A DNA stretch of 64,000 bases. Source: Streblospio benedicti (taxonomy: Eukaryota; Annelida; Polychaeta; Spionida; Spionidae). The DNA is taken from the NCBI GenBank assembly GCA_019095985.1, contig CM032666.1:7447369-7511368 (forward strand), in the 5' to 3' direction. Shown here in pieces: positions 1 to 11,509 of this stretch. A model generated the notes under the pieces. It was not told where the DNA came from, ran no database searches, and worked only from the letters and a program-made list of their open reading frames with translations. Every line of letters begins with the position of its first letter. Within the stretch, counting starts at the first letter, position 1. Both the position numbers and the translations under genes were made by a program.

Positions 1-425
1 ACCGGAATATAACTACACGCATGAACTTGTTACCGTTACAATGGTAAAGAAGCAGCTAAGCAGCCAACACACTGGGAAGGCACCAGGCCCAGACTGTATT
101 CCACTGTGTGTCCTGGCACAGGCAGCTAAGAACTGGCAGAGCCCATCACCCATCTATTCAATCTTTCACTTGATACAGGAGAGTTACCGGCGGAGTGGAA
201 AACTGCAATGGTTACGCCTATTTACAAGAAAGGTAGTAAAACTACGGCGAGTAACTATAGGGCTCTTAGCCGTATACATGCGTACTGTGTAAAGTGATGG
301 AGAAACTGGTGCGGGATCAAGTGATGAAACACCTACAGAAAAACAACCTGATCAGCAAAGAACAACAAGGTTTCGTGCCAGGCCGGTCGTGCATCACTCA
401 ACTACTCGAAGTCATAAATATATAA
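1..425 (+). mobile_element. CR1/Jockey-like LINE, reverse transcriptase fragment
   Basis: In the plus strand this stretch encodes part of a non-LTR retrotransposon reverse transcriptase. Visible motifs are the GKAPGPDCIP-type finger (about 75-105) and, after a frame change near 245-300, VMEKLVRDQ and QGFVPGRSCITQLLEV (about 365-412), the RT block that precedes the catalytic palm. Homology to LINEs ends near 419-425, where unrelated AT-rich sequence begins. The same fragment, with more N-terminal sequence, lies in the opposite arm at 9023-9750 (minus). It is a truncated, inactive copy. Confidence 0.85.
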
Positions 426-1382
426 GCTACTTGAAGATAATAATGCTTGTATAGCTTTTGTTAGTTAAAACTGGACAAAATTAAATGGCCTGTTTATTTT
501 AATATCATATATTCCCTGACTTACATTCTCCACATACATGTATTTTATCTTGTACAACTCTGTAATAATTCTGTAATAATTCAAAACCCTATAGAATTGA
601 TTGATATACATGTATTTAAAAGCAATGTTCAAGCCAGTTATGTACTCAAACCATGAATAGAAGTAAGCAGTTAGTCAAGTGAAGTACGTGCATTTTTAAG
701 TTGAGTTTGTTTTAATTCTCCTAGCAGTTGTATGTATTTAGAAAAAAATAACATAGTACATAATGCATATTTGAAAATAAATTATATCCAAAATGCAGCT
801 TAAGTTTGTGAATTCATGCTTCAACGGCCAAAAATAGACTTTGTGATACAATTGTGATTTTGGGGGTAGGGGTAACATTATTTTTATTTCATATCAATCT
901 ATGACAGTTGTATTGGTATTTTTTATTTACATATTTGAAAGAAAGGTCTGAGCAAATTTAAAAAGAAATTTGAGCGCCATACATCACCTGAGTAAGTCAC
1001 AATCTCAAATTTAGTAATGCAAAAAAATCCAAACCGAAGTCAATTTTTGAGCGAAAAATCTCATGTTTGCAACAAATTATAGCATTTTCATATTAATGGG
1101 AATGATGTAAAAATCATATTAATGTGGTTTACATATTTTGAGAACACTGGTAAACATTTCACATTCATATCATACCCAATTTGACATATAACAGGAATTT
1201 TCAAATAGACTTAAGATTATTTGAAGTCGTTTAACAAATAGTCACATTACAAATTTATTGCCAGGATCTGGAATGTCTACCCAAGTTATTCTTAGCTCTA
1301 AGTGACCCCCCTGAAAGGTTCTGTGCAGAAAATGAGTATACATGATTTTCACACAGACTGCTTCCAGCAACAGCACTATGAG

Positions 1383-1709
1383 TTAAACCTGATGACGATG
1401 TACCTCTTCCACTAAATGCTCCACAAAATGTTGAGGATTGTGGAGGTGTCCTTCGAACTGCGCTCTTGAAAGATCAGAAGGTACGACATATGCATGCAGC
1501 AATCCTCCTCTTGCATCAATTTTGTCATGGTTTCGTCGGGTGCATGGCATAGAAGAATGACTTGGATTGAATGTGTGAAACCCGAATTGAAAGACTATCT
1601 GCAACCTCCTTAATGCATACAAGTATGTTAGAAATGGATGGACAGTTGGCGTGAGATACTGCCAACAGCTGCCTACCCCAGAAACTGAGACACCCTCTTC
1701 AGTGGACAT
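1383..1709 (-). CDS. Unrecognised 108-aa ORF, copy in left arm
   Basis: An uninterrupted 108-codon ORF running ATG to stop, identical in translation to the ORF at 7731-8057 in the other arm. It contains HDKIDARGGLLHAYVVPSDL followed by SRAQFEGHLHNPQHFVEHL. The tone is that of a real protein fragment (many aromatic residues, H and R, few low-complexity runs). I cannot name a family. There is no signal peptide and no obvious membrane segment. It could be the residue of a gene carried by the element that forms the arms, or a single exon. Because the arms are nearly identical, conservation between them says nothing about selection. Confidence 0.35.
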   Translation of the reverse strand: MSTEEGVSVSGVGSCWQYLTPTVHPFLTYLYALRRLQIVFQFGFHTFNPSHSSMPCTRRNHDKIDARGGLLHAYVVPSDLSRAQFEGHLHNPQHFVEHLVEEVHRHQV

Positions 1710-1992
1710 ATAAACCCTTGACTGTCGTAGCAGTAGTTCTCTACCCTATAACTTTGGCTACAAATGCATTGACAGATCTATATGTGTGTGTGTGTGTCGA
1801 TGCAAGAAATGCAAAATATTTGTAATTGTTTTCTATATTAAATTTGTAACTATTTTTTCTCTATATGCAAATTGTTTTAATTTGGACATTACAGATGGTC
1901 TCACAATTGTTTTTGTCAGATTCTGTATTTTTGTGGAGACATAGAAAAACGTAATTTAGAAATTTCACAATGTTTTATTAAATAGTTCCTAC

Positions 1993-2019
1993 GTTTCAAC
2001 ACAATAGTGTCCTCTTCAG
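1993..2019 (-). other. Hammerhead-like CTGAAGA...GAAAC motif (left arm)
   Basis: Reverse complement of the motif at 7419-7445. CTGAAGA is followed by a 5-bp stem GACAC/GTGTT with a 4-base loop and then GAAAC. This arrangement matches the core order of a hammerhead ribozyme and is reminiscent of the GAAACGT blocks of Penelope-like and related retroelement tails. One extra G lies between CTGAAGA and the stem, so activity is doubtful. Confidence 0.35.
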
Positions 2020-3109
2020 GGAAAATATATACAATTCAAAATTAAAATTACAAACCCAAAACAACAAATAAACATTAATAAGCATATGTATACGGTACAA
2101 CCTCAGTGATAATAGATGTTAAGATACGTTATTAAACTAGGTAAGTATTGCAAATTTTGTTCTATATTTCTAATAATAGTTAGTTATATACATAAATTCT
2201 AGTTTAGACATGGTATAACACAGTTTTACACAGTATTGACTAGACAGTAGGTGTGAATTGTATTAATGGTGATTTCCATAATGTATTCATAATTTTGACA
2301 TTTAGGGATATTAAATTCTCTCTTTCAAGTCAAATACATTTTTACATAACGAATAATGTGGAAATTACATATAAGTACTTGACGTTAAAGTTGGTTGTAG
2401 CAAAAAAGGTCTGTTAAGGGTTTCCTATTGAAAAAATATGTCGAAAAATCTCAGTCTCCCATCTCCCACTTTGGCTATCTCCCACTTTGGCTGCCTCATC
2501 TCCCATCTCTCATTTTTACCCAGGCCAATCTCCCATCTCCCAAACTCTTATACCCCTCCTTTGAATGGAAAATGGAAACTGAATTGGGCGTCAACTTGTT
2601 CGTGATTTGAATTTCCATGAATTGGCTCAATTTCAAATCACAAACAATAATATATTACAGGCCTCCCTCTTGTGGGGTGATAATTGTCAGGTGATAAGCA
2701 ATGTTAACAAAACCTTGACTGATCATCACTCAGTGTAACTCTGCAACTGGTCTTTTATTTCATTATTTGTGGTAGAAATACTGACTCAAAATATGCACAG
2801 TGATGTTGAGGACATTGTGACCAATTAAAAAGAAATTAAATATGTTAAAATATACTTTTTGATGGAGTAGCATCATCTTCGTTTTTGAAGTATTAACAAA
2901 TTCAATTACCTAAAATGCATTGTAAACGTAATTTGTTATAAAAAGTATGATCTTTATGAATTGTGATAATCGAATTATGGTGGACTTTTGAAGAATTCCT
3001 ACACACTGTATATAAAGGACTTCATTATGATTTACATTGGGAATGTCATATACTTCACACGTATATATACTTGTCAAGTCTAGTTGACATGTATCCACAC
3101 AGGTGTATA

Positions 3110-3563
3110 CCACGGGTATCTCTACCCGTGCTGTACACGTGTAGAGATACACGTGTTCTACACGTATATCTCTTCACGTGTACAACACGGGTAGAGATAC
3201 ACGTGTTCTACACGTATATTTCTACACGTGTACAACACGGGTAGAGATACACGTGTTCTACACGTATATTTCTACACGTGTACAACACGGGTAGAGATAC
3301 ACGTGTTCTACACGTATATCTCTACACGTGTACAACACGTGTATCTCTACACGTGTTGTACACGTGTAGATAAGGGGTATATCATTGCAGCTCAGATTAT
3401 CCGTACATTACACGTGTATTACACGTGTAACTCTACACGTCGTATACACGTGTAGAGATATACGCGTAGTACACGTGTAATGTACGGATATACTCGTGGA
3501 ACCCCAATTATCCGCGAAATACACGTGTACTACACGTGTATCTCTACACCTGTGCTCACTGGG
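3110..3563. repeat. 50-bp palindrome-rich minisatellite and terminal module, left arm
   Basis: A 50-bp unit recurs with GTAGAGATAC at about 3141, 3191, 3241 and 3291, so about four units. The units are saturated with ACACGTGT/CACGTG palindromes. After the array comes a unique subterminal block (about 3370-3556) with further ACACGTGT palindromes, then GCTCACTGGG. The apparent Cys/Thr/Tyr-rich ORFs here are translations of the repeat and are not genes. Confidence 0.9.
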
Positions 3564-5969
3564 ATGCCACCTTCTGTGATCATATGCCCCGCGGTCCCCA
3601 CATCAATACATGGAGCTCCCGGAGGTAGTCCGTGGCCACCCCGTGAGCCCACGGACTGGTTGATCAGCCTGGACATCTGCTTATCGTTGTGTTCCTGTTG
3701 TTACGTACACCCACAAGTGGAGTCTAGAACTCGCTGACTGGGGGTGATGACCAACTTCCTGGTTTCACGACAGGCCTCCAAACCGGGAGGACTTTGCACC
3801 AGTGCCGACACACGTACTACAGGCATCCCCTACGCACTGTGCGTGAATGAGGTCCACAGATGGGGATCAGGTGAGCCACCGGCTAGTCCTGGTAAGACAG
3901 AGTAAGCAGGGCCTATTCCCACTGGGATAAGGTTGACAACCCTATATGTGCTGATTGGCCAGCACCTAACNNNNNNNNNNNNNNNNNNNNNNNNNNNNNN
4001 NNNNNNNNNNNNNNNNNNNNNNNNNNNNNNNNNNNNNNNNNNNNNNNNNNNNNNNNNNNNNNNNNNNNNNTGAGCTTTATCAAGTCTTCAAAGTTCCAAT
4101 AACAAAGTTTTCAAACAAATGCTTCTCAGAGCGACAATTTATAAACTCAAACTTCATGACAAGGATGCATGAAATATCAAACTTGATGGCAAAGATGCAT
4201 GAACAAATCAAACTCTTCAAACTAATTCACAAACTGAAACTCCAAAACTATCCTTATTAAATTGCGAGCTGCTTTTTATATATATGCCCTAAGGTCTAGA
4301 ACAATCCACAGTATTCTTAACAAATTATGTAATGCAGCGAGAACATCCCAGAGTGTAAACAAAAAAATAATAACATAAACCTTTGTTTCTGAAACTCCGA
4401 CGTACCAGATAGTACATTCATACTACTAACATCAATAATACATCAATAATATTGATTTACTTTCAATCAACATCTTTGGTAACATGAAGTAACCATATCA
4501 CTATACAATTAACAACATGTACGCTTCTTTTATTTACGACCTAAACACGTCACAACTACTAATGGACAATTTCATCAGGAGCTACCCGGGTGGCTTCTAC
4601 CGAAGCACCGGGTCCTTGCCTTCCACCAATTGAAACGAAAGTCAGTCTTACTTGTAAAGGTGATTTTGGAAGATCGTGGAATCGAACTCTGCTAATGACC
4701 TCCCGGCTATGAACCAGACAGGTCTTATATGTCAATGTGTCGGGTGTGCAGACCACTCACACCAACCTCCCTTGGACGAAGGAATCACACTTCAATCCCC
4801 TGCCCATATAAGGTCAGCAGTGCAATCACACTGTCTGACACCTTACTCTATATTTAGCTTTCTCTGTGCCAGCCTTAATCGACATGCTTCTACTGACTTC
4901 TGTTTGTTGGGCACTTTGTCAATCTATCAGATGCATTGTGTCCGGAGCCACTTTTTGTGACAATATTATTAAAAAGATCACTCTGACGTCTGCCACCTCA
5001 ACCCACCTCCCTTACCCTCAAGTTTACGATGACATGATTTTAAGCTGGTAACACCACCCATCCACCCCACCCTGTCATAATTTGTCATCTTTTTCAACAC
5101 CACCCCTGCATGATGACATCATTTGTGAACAATCCGATCCCTAATGAGACATATGACATAGGAAAAGGGCATATTGGGTAGACATGACGCCATTAATGAT
5201 TAATGCAATGATCCAAGATGGACAACTAACAGCACCACTTTGACGAAGAGAAACATAAACTACCCTGTACCATGATCAATCTCCTGTTGTCACATGGTGT
5301 CCAGCTAGTCAAGTTAAAAAGTAGTTCACTTTATAAAGCACCAAAATTAGCTTCTTAATATAGTGTGAGCTAACGCTAGTTAGAGGTGCGGGGTGGGACA
5401 ATTGTAGCATTGTCTCCATCAGCTAGTCAATCCCTAATTGACCCCGCACCATGATGGCCCGACGCTCCTACGCCGCACTTTCCATAGGCATGTCATTTAT
5501 GACGTACCGTGGTGTCTCGCGGTGTTCCGATGTGTCCGTAGCTGGGTTACAGACCGGTTAAAACAGGACAAACACTGGTTTTGTCCGGTTTTATCGGTTT
5601 TTATGTGACTTCGCAAATCGAAGACGGAATAGCTGTCAGTTTAGCTTGAGAGGTTGTTGCAACAACATAGTAGGAACCAACAACCCCGAATCTCGTAGAT
5701 TCGGGGCCTTTCAAACTATACTCACGTATTAATAAGGTTACTAGACCCTCGTGCATACGTGCCTCGGATCTAGTACCCTCTTTGATACATATTCAGCTTG
5801 GCGTGTGCCACGGTCTGAAGCCGCCGCTACCAGCACCAGTCAAAGTCCCCCTCGTGTGGGGCCAATCTGGTCTTGAGAACCCAGGCGGTGTGGCGCCTCG
5901 ACCAGTACCAGGAGCCGTGTACAGGTCCAAAAGCTTACAATATAATATTGATGCAAATTTTGCTTGCAA
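3564..5969. other. Centre of inverted repeat 1; no gene recognised
   Basis: This 2.4-kb spacer is not mirrored. 3564-3960 is comparatively GC-rich and without a recognisable coding region. It contains a second CACTGGGAT at about 3928-3937. 4071-4260 shows short imperfect direct repeats around GGATGCATGAA and GATGCATGAA. 4560-5760 contains short ORFs that match nothing I know. An N block interrupts it. Confidence 0.6.
3971..4070. other. Assembly gap, 100 N
   Basis: Exactly 100 N, the usual placeholder for a gap of unknown size. It lies in the unpaired centre of the inverted repeat, so orientation and spacing of the two arms depend partly on a scaffold join. Confidence 0.99.
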
Positions 5970-6411
5970 CCCAGTGAGCACAGGTGTAGAGATACACGTG
6001 TAGTACACGTGTATTTCGCGGATAATTGGGGTTCCACGAGTATATCCGTACATTACACGTGTACTACACGTATATCTCTACACGTGTATACGACGTGTAG
6101 AGTTACACGCGTAGTACACGTGTAATGTACGGATACTCTGAGCTGCAATGATATACCCCTTATCTACACGTGTACAACACGTGTAGAGATACACGTGTTG
6201 TACACGTGTAGAGATATACGTGTAGAACACGTGTATCTCTACCCGTGTTGTACACGTGTAGAGATATACGTGTAGAACACGTGTATCTCTACCCGTGTTG
6301 TACACGTGTAGAGATATACGTGTAGAACACGTGTACCGTGTGTTGTACACGTGTAGAGATATACGTGTAGAACACGTGTATCTCTACACGTGTACAGCAC
6401 GGGTAGAATCA
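5970..6411. repeat. 50-bp minisatellite and terminal module, right arm
   Basis: Inverted counterpart of 3110-3563: CCCAGTGAGCAC, subterminal ACACGTGT palindromes, then an array of ACACGTGT-rich units to about 6411. Unit number differs from the left arm, the main length difference between arms. Confidence 0.9.
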
Positions 6412-7418
6412 TAATGAAGTCCTTTATATACAGTGTGTAGGAATTCTTCAAAAGTCCACCATAATTCGATTATCACAATTCATAAAGATCATACTTTTTA
6501 TAACAAATTACGTTTACAATGCATTTTAGGTAATTGAATTTGTTAATACTTCAAAAACGAAGATGATGCTACTCCATCAAAAAGTATATTTTAACATATT
6601 TAATTTCTTTTTAATTGGTCACAATGTCCTCAACATCACTGTGCATATTTTGAGTCAGTATTTCTACCACAAATAATGAAATAAAAGACCAGTTGCAGAG
6701 TTACACTGAGTGATGATCAGTCAAGGTTTTGTTAACATTGCTTATCACCTGACAATTATCACCCCACAAGAGGGAGGCCTGTAATATATTATTGTTTGTG
6801 ATTTGAAATTGAGCCAATTCATGGAAATTCAAATCACGAACAAGTTGACGCCCAATTCAGTTTCCATTTTCCATTCAAAGGAGGGGTATAAGAGTTTGGG
6901 AGATGGGAGATTGGCCTGGGTAAAAATGAGAGATGGGAGATGAGGCAGCCAAAGTGGGAGATAGCCAAAGTGGGAGATGGGAGACTGAGATTTTTCGACA
7001 TATTTTTTCAATAGGAAACCCTTAACAGACCTTTTTGCTACAACCAACTTTAACGTCAAGTACTTATATGTAATTTCCACATTATTCGTTATGTAAAAAT
7101 GTATTTGACTTGAAAGAGAGAATTTAATATCCCTAAATGTCAAAATTATGAATACATTATGGAAATCACCATTAATACAATTCACACCTACTGTCTAGTC
7201 AATACTGTGTAAAACTGTGTTATACCATGTCTAAACTAGAATTTATGTATATAACTAACTATTATTAGAAATATAGAACAAAATTTGCAATACTTACCTA
7301 GTTTAATAACGTATCTTAACATCTATTATCACTGAGGTTGTACCGTATACATATGCTTATTAATGTTTATTTGTTGTTTTGGGTTTGTAATTTTAATTTT
7401 GAATTGTATATATTTTCC

Positions 7419-7445
7419 CTGAAGAGGACACTATTGTGTTGAAAC
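7419..7445 (+). other. Hammerhead-like CTGAAGA...GAAAC motif (right arm)
   Basis: CTGAAGA at 7419-7425, stem GACAC/GTGTT with loop TATT, then GAAAC at 7441-7445, followed by AACTATTTAATAAAAC. It has the order of hammerhead core elements, with one extra G before the stem. Similar GAAACGT blocks followed by ATTTAATAAA are familiar from Penelope-like element tails. The flanking sequence gives no Penelope protein, so this is a suggestion only. Confidence 0.35.
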
Positions 7446-7730
7446 GTAGGAACTATTTAATAAAACATTGTGAAATTTCTAAATTACGTTTTTCTATGTC
7501 TCCACAAAAATACAGAATCTGACAAAAACAATTGTGAGACCATCTGTAATGTCCAAATTAAAACAATTTGCATATAGAGAGAAAAAATAGTTACAAATTT
7601 AATATAGAAAACAATTACAAATATTTTGCATTTCTTGCATCGACACACACACACACATATAGATCTGTCAATGCATTTGTAGCCAAAGTTATAGGGTAGA
7701 GAACTACTGCTACGACAGTCAAGGGTTTAT

Positions 7731-8057
7731 ATGTCCACTGAAGAGGGTGTCTCAGTTTCTGGGGTAGGCAGCTGTTGGCAGTATCTCACGCCAACTGTCC
7801 ATCCATTTCTAACATACTTGTATGCATTAAGGAGGTTGCAGATAGTCTTTCAATTCGGGTTTCACACATTCAATCCAAGTCATTCTTCTATGCCATGCAC
7901 CCGACGAAACCATGACAAAATTGATGCAAGAGGAGGATTGCTGCATGCATATGTCGTACCTTCTGATCTTTCAAGAGCGCAGTTCGAAGGACACCTCCAC
8001 AATCCTCAACATTTTGTGGAGCATTTAGTGGAAGAGGTACATCGTCATCAGGTTTAA
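7731..8057 (+). CDS. Unrecognised 108-aa ORF, copy in right arm
   Basis: Identical in translation to 1383-1709 (minus). The ATG lies just before STEEGVSVSGVGSCWQYL, and the ORF ends at TAA in the tail EEVHRHQV. No domain is recognised and no splice-site logic is evident. It lies about 1 kb inside the LINE junction at 9023 and about 300 bp beyond the GAAACGT motif. It could be an exon of an element protein or chance. Confidence 0.35.
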   Translation: MSTEEGVSVSGVGSCWQYLTPTVHPFLTYLYALRRLQIVFQFGFHTFNPSHSSMPCTRRNHDKIDARGGLLHAYVVPSDLSRAQFEGHLHNPQHFVEHLVEEVHRHQV

Positions 8058-9022
8058 CTCATAGTGCTGTTGCTGGAAGCAGTCTGTGTGAAAATCATGT
8101 ATACTCATTTTCTGCACAGAACCTTTCAGGGGGGTCACTTAGAGCTAAGAATAACTTGGGTAGACATTCCAGATCCTGGCAATAAATTTGTAATGTGACT
8201 ATTTGTTAAACGACTTCAAATAATCTTAAGTCTATTTGAAAATTCCTGTTATATGTCAAATTGGGTATGATATGAATGTGAAATGTTTACCAGTGTTCTC
8301 AAAATATGTAAACCACATTAATATGATTTTTACATCATTCCCATTAATATGAAAATGCTATAATTTGTTGCAAACATGAGATTTTTCGCTCAAAAATTGA
8401 CTTCGGTTTGGATTTTTTTGCATTACTAAATTTGAGATTGTGACTTACTCAGGTGATGTATGGCGCTCAAATTTCTTTTTAAATTTGCTCAGACCTTTCT
8501 TTCAAATATGTAAATAAAAAATACCAATACAACTGTCATAGATTGATATGAAATAAAAATAATGTTACCCCTACCCCCAAAATCACAATTGTATCACAAA
8601 GTCTATTTTTGGCCGTTGAAGCATGAATTCACAAACTTAAGCTGCATTTTGGATATAATTTATTTTCAAATATGCATTATGTACTATGTTATTTTTTTCT
8701 AAATACATACAACTGCTAGGAGAATTAAAACAAACTCAACTTAAAAATGCACGTACTTCACTTGACTAACTGCTTACTTCTATTCATGGTTTGAGTACAT
8801 AACTGGCTTGAACATTGCTTTTAAATACATGTATATCAATCAATTCTATAGGGTTTTGAATTATTACAGAATTATTACAGAGTTGTACAAGATAAAATAC
8901 ATGTATGTGGAGAATGTAAGTCAGGGAATATATGATATTAAAATAAACAGGCCATTTAATTTTGTCCAGTTTTAACTAACAAAAAGCTATACAAGCATTA
9001 TTATCTTCAAGTAGCTTATATA

Positions 9023-9750
9023 TTTATGACTTCGAGTAGTTGAGTGATGCACGACCGGCCTGGCACGAAACCCTTGTTGTTCTTTGCTGATCAGGTTGTT
9101 TTTCTGTAGGTGTTTCATCACTTGATCCCGCACCAGTTTCTCCATCACTTTACACAGTACGCATGTATACGGCTAAGAGCCCTATAGTTACGCCGTAGTT
9201 TTACTACCTTTCTTGTAAATAGGCGTAACCATTGCAGTTTTCCACTCCGCCGGTAACTCTCCTGTATCAAGTGAAAGATTGAATAGATGGGTGATGGGCT
9301 CTGCCAGTTCTTAGCTGCCTGTGCCAGGACACACAGTGGAATACAGTCTGGGCCTGGTGCCTTCCCAGTGTGTTGGCTGCTTAGCTGCTTCTTTACCATT
9401 GTAACGGTAACAAGTTCATGCGTGTAGTTATATTCCGGTGGATTTGGAAGTGGACCATCGTCCTCTATCGTGAAAACACTTAGGAAGAAACGATTCAGTT
9501 CATTTGCTTTTTCACTGTCATTTTCAGTCTTTGTACCATCCTGCCTCTTTAGATCTGCTACCCCAGTGCGTGATTTTGTTTTCGACTTCACATAATTCCA
9601 GAAAGCTTTTTGCATCAGCCTTTGCTTCTTCGGCCACTTTAGCTTCAAGTTTTCTTTTTGAGCGTTACGGCAGTCTTTTCTTGCCTTGTTTTGTGCCTTA
9701 ATATATTCTAAGACTAAGTAGTCCTTATTGATAAGATAATACCGATACAT
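9023..9750 (-). mobile_element. CR1/Jockey-like LINE, EN-RT linker and RT start
   Basis: The minus strand encodes about 200 aa of a LINE ORF2: a basic linker (KARKDCRNAQKENLKLKWPK), FWNYVKSKTKS, NELNRFFLSVF, then GKAPGPDCIP and, after a frame change near 9190, the segment ending QGFVPGRSCITQLLEV (about 9030-9075). FWNYV and the FFxSVF block preceding the reverse transcriptase are typical of CR1/Jockey-group LINEs. The catalytic YADD region is absent, because LINE homology stops near 9023 at unrelated AT-rich sequence. Confidence 0.9.
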
Positions 9751-9929
9751 GGACTTTTGACTGCAACTGCACTATCAGCAAATCCAACTTTTCATGAATC
9801 TGTCATTGCGACGCACCCCCTAAACGTCTGCAACATACGATGCCCAGGTTTCACTACCTTGAAGCAAGGCAGAATGGATACAGGCTGAGAATGTTTTCCA
9901 ACGATCAGGTTACCCGCGCTTTCACGCTA

Positions 9930-10640
9930 TTAGCCTAAGTCTAAGTCTAAATAAGTAGTTCCTAGATGCCCATAAGGGCCAACACGGGAACGGAGTGATT
10001 GTTTATGGCTTGAAGGCGGCGAGCTGACTCTTGAAGGTGGTAGCAGAGCCAGCTGAAATTATGTTGTCAGAGAGGGCATTCCACTCTGGAATAGTTCGCA
10101 GCACAAATGAGTTTGAGTACACCAGAGTCTTGGACCAGGTTCTGCGGATCTGATGGCTGTTTATACGAGATGGCCTAGAGTTCAGGGTGAGGTCCACTTC
10201 ATTGTGCTTCACCTGCACTTTACCAAAATAGATGTTGTTCAGCAGGGCTAGGCGCAAGACACTCCTTCTTTCCTCCAGCTCAGACCAGCCGAGATTCTGT
10301 AGGATTGCCGTAACACTAGTATGCGGCTAGTACGTCGACTTTACCCATCTCGCTGCTTTTCTCTGGATTTTTTCAAGCTTTGCTCTGTCCTTCAATTTAT
10401 GAGGGTCCCATATGGGTGCTGCGTATTCGAGACCCAAGCGGACAAGTGAAGTATAGGCTAGGCGTCTGGATGCTAATGGAGCACCCTGAGATTACGTCGT
10501 AGAAATCCCAGCTTTTGATTGCCTTTCTTGGCCACATAGTCCACGTAATGGGACCAGGACAGGTCGTTGGAGATCCACACGCCTAAGTACTTGGCGGTGC
10601 TCACCTCTTCGAGGATCACATTAGCGCATAGTTTTTTTTA
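9930..10640 (-). mobile_element. CR1/Jockey-like LINE 3' end with tail repeat
   Basis: Minus-strand translation gives the post-RT C-terminal region: KYLGVWISNDLSWSHYVDYV, KKGNQKLGFLRRNLR, then after frame changes RRSVLRLALLNNIYFGKVQV and the terminal block SFVLRTIPEWNALSDNIISA with SQLAAFKP at the stop (about 10003). A 3' untranslated stretch follows and ends in tandem TTAGAC-like repeats at about 9935-9955, the type of simple repeat found at CR1 3' ends. It lies tail-to-head with the 9023-9750 fragment and comes from a different copy. Confidence 0.88.
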
Positions 10641-11509
10641 AATAGCGCAATTATATGAGGCTTAAAGCGCCTATTTATTTTAATATAGCGCGTACATAAT
10701 ATTTAGAGGTCGGTTCTGTATCTTTCCCGATGGGCAAGCACCTTTTTGCAATTACACAAATCTATTTATCTCTAATATTTTTTTGCACTGCTGTTATAAT
10801 ATGGTTTTGTGTCGCACAATTTCACAAATGAGTAAATCTTAGATCACTGCTTCAATGCGCATGTGCGACGATCGTTATTATGTAAAAGTTATACTGCTGT
10901 GCTATAAGTGTCGCAAATGCGTAAATCTTGTTCTCACAACTCTGTTTTTGATTGATCCATGTCACCTGTGCTGTGCTGACACAGCTGATCCGAGGTGAAA
11001 TTTCTGAGATGTTATCCAACTGATATAATGCTTAACTGCAGTTTCAAGAAATCTGCATCTTCCAGTGTGAACATTGAAGAAGTAGAAAGAGCGTCTGTTT
11101 TTGATTGATCCATGCCACCTCCTGTGCTGACACAGATGATCGGAGGTTGTTTACAACACTGTAAAATATATGTGTAATGATTTTGATATTGGTTTGAATA
11201 ATAAAATTGTTTTTGCATGTAAATGTGTTGGTATATCATTTTTCTAACTTTTATCAGAACTTCCCCAAGTCCCCCTAACAGTGCTTCGGCGCTCACATTA
11301 TCCGCATCATTATTTTCCTTTTTAGCTCACTCTGGAAGAAAGGGTGAGCTAAAATTGCTCATGGAATTTATTGTCCAGCCTTATCCCTGTTTTCTCATGC
11401 ATCTTTAAAGATACATATTTGGATGTCAGAATAGGGAGCACCGTCTTGAACTATCTGTATTATGTCTAGTGTTGAATGCAAGTCCTCCCTGATAATAATA
11501 TATCTTCAA

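Larger units (their letters stand above)
1..3563. repeat. Left arm of giant inverted repeat 1
   Basis: This segment reappears in reverse complement at 5970-9439. Base 1 pairs with base 9439, and the left arm evidently extends beyond the window. Identity is very high: the 108-aa ORF at 1383-1709 (minus) is translated identically at 7731-8057 (plus), and the ORF at 2428-2610 is also unchanged in the other arm. The arms differ mainly in copy number of the 50-bp minisatellite near the inner end and in small indels. Symmetry stops directly after CACTGGG at 3557-3563. The arm contains, outside to inside, LINE reverse-transcriptase sequence, AT-rich sequence without a recognised gene, a CT-rich stretch near 2450-2540 and the minisatellite. 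Confidence 0.95.
5970..9439. repeat. Right arm of giant inverted repeat 1
   Basis: Reverse complement of 1-3563. It starts with CCCAGTG at 5970-5976, the mirror of CACTGGG at 3557-3563. The flanking bases (GCAA before, against ATGC after the left terminus) differ, so symmetry ends at that heptamer. LINE sequence occupies 9023-9439 and continues outward to 9750; whether the palindrome also continues outward cannot be seen because the left arm is cut by the window. Confidence 0.95.

Noticed and set aside
3110-3563. CRISPR-like array
   Set aside because: Units are contiguous without unique spacers and the genome is eukaryotic, so this is a minisatellite.
4640-4760. tRNA-like A and B boxes on the minus strand
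   Set aside because: The B box is good, but the A box is imperfect and the spacing of about 20 bases is too short for a tRNA or SINE head.
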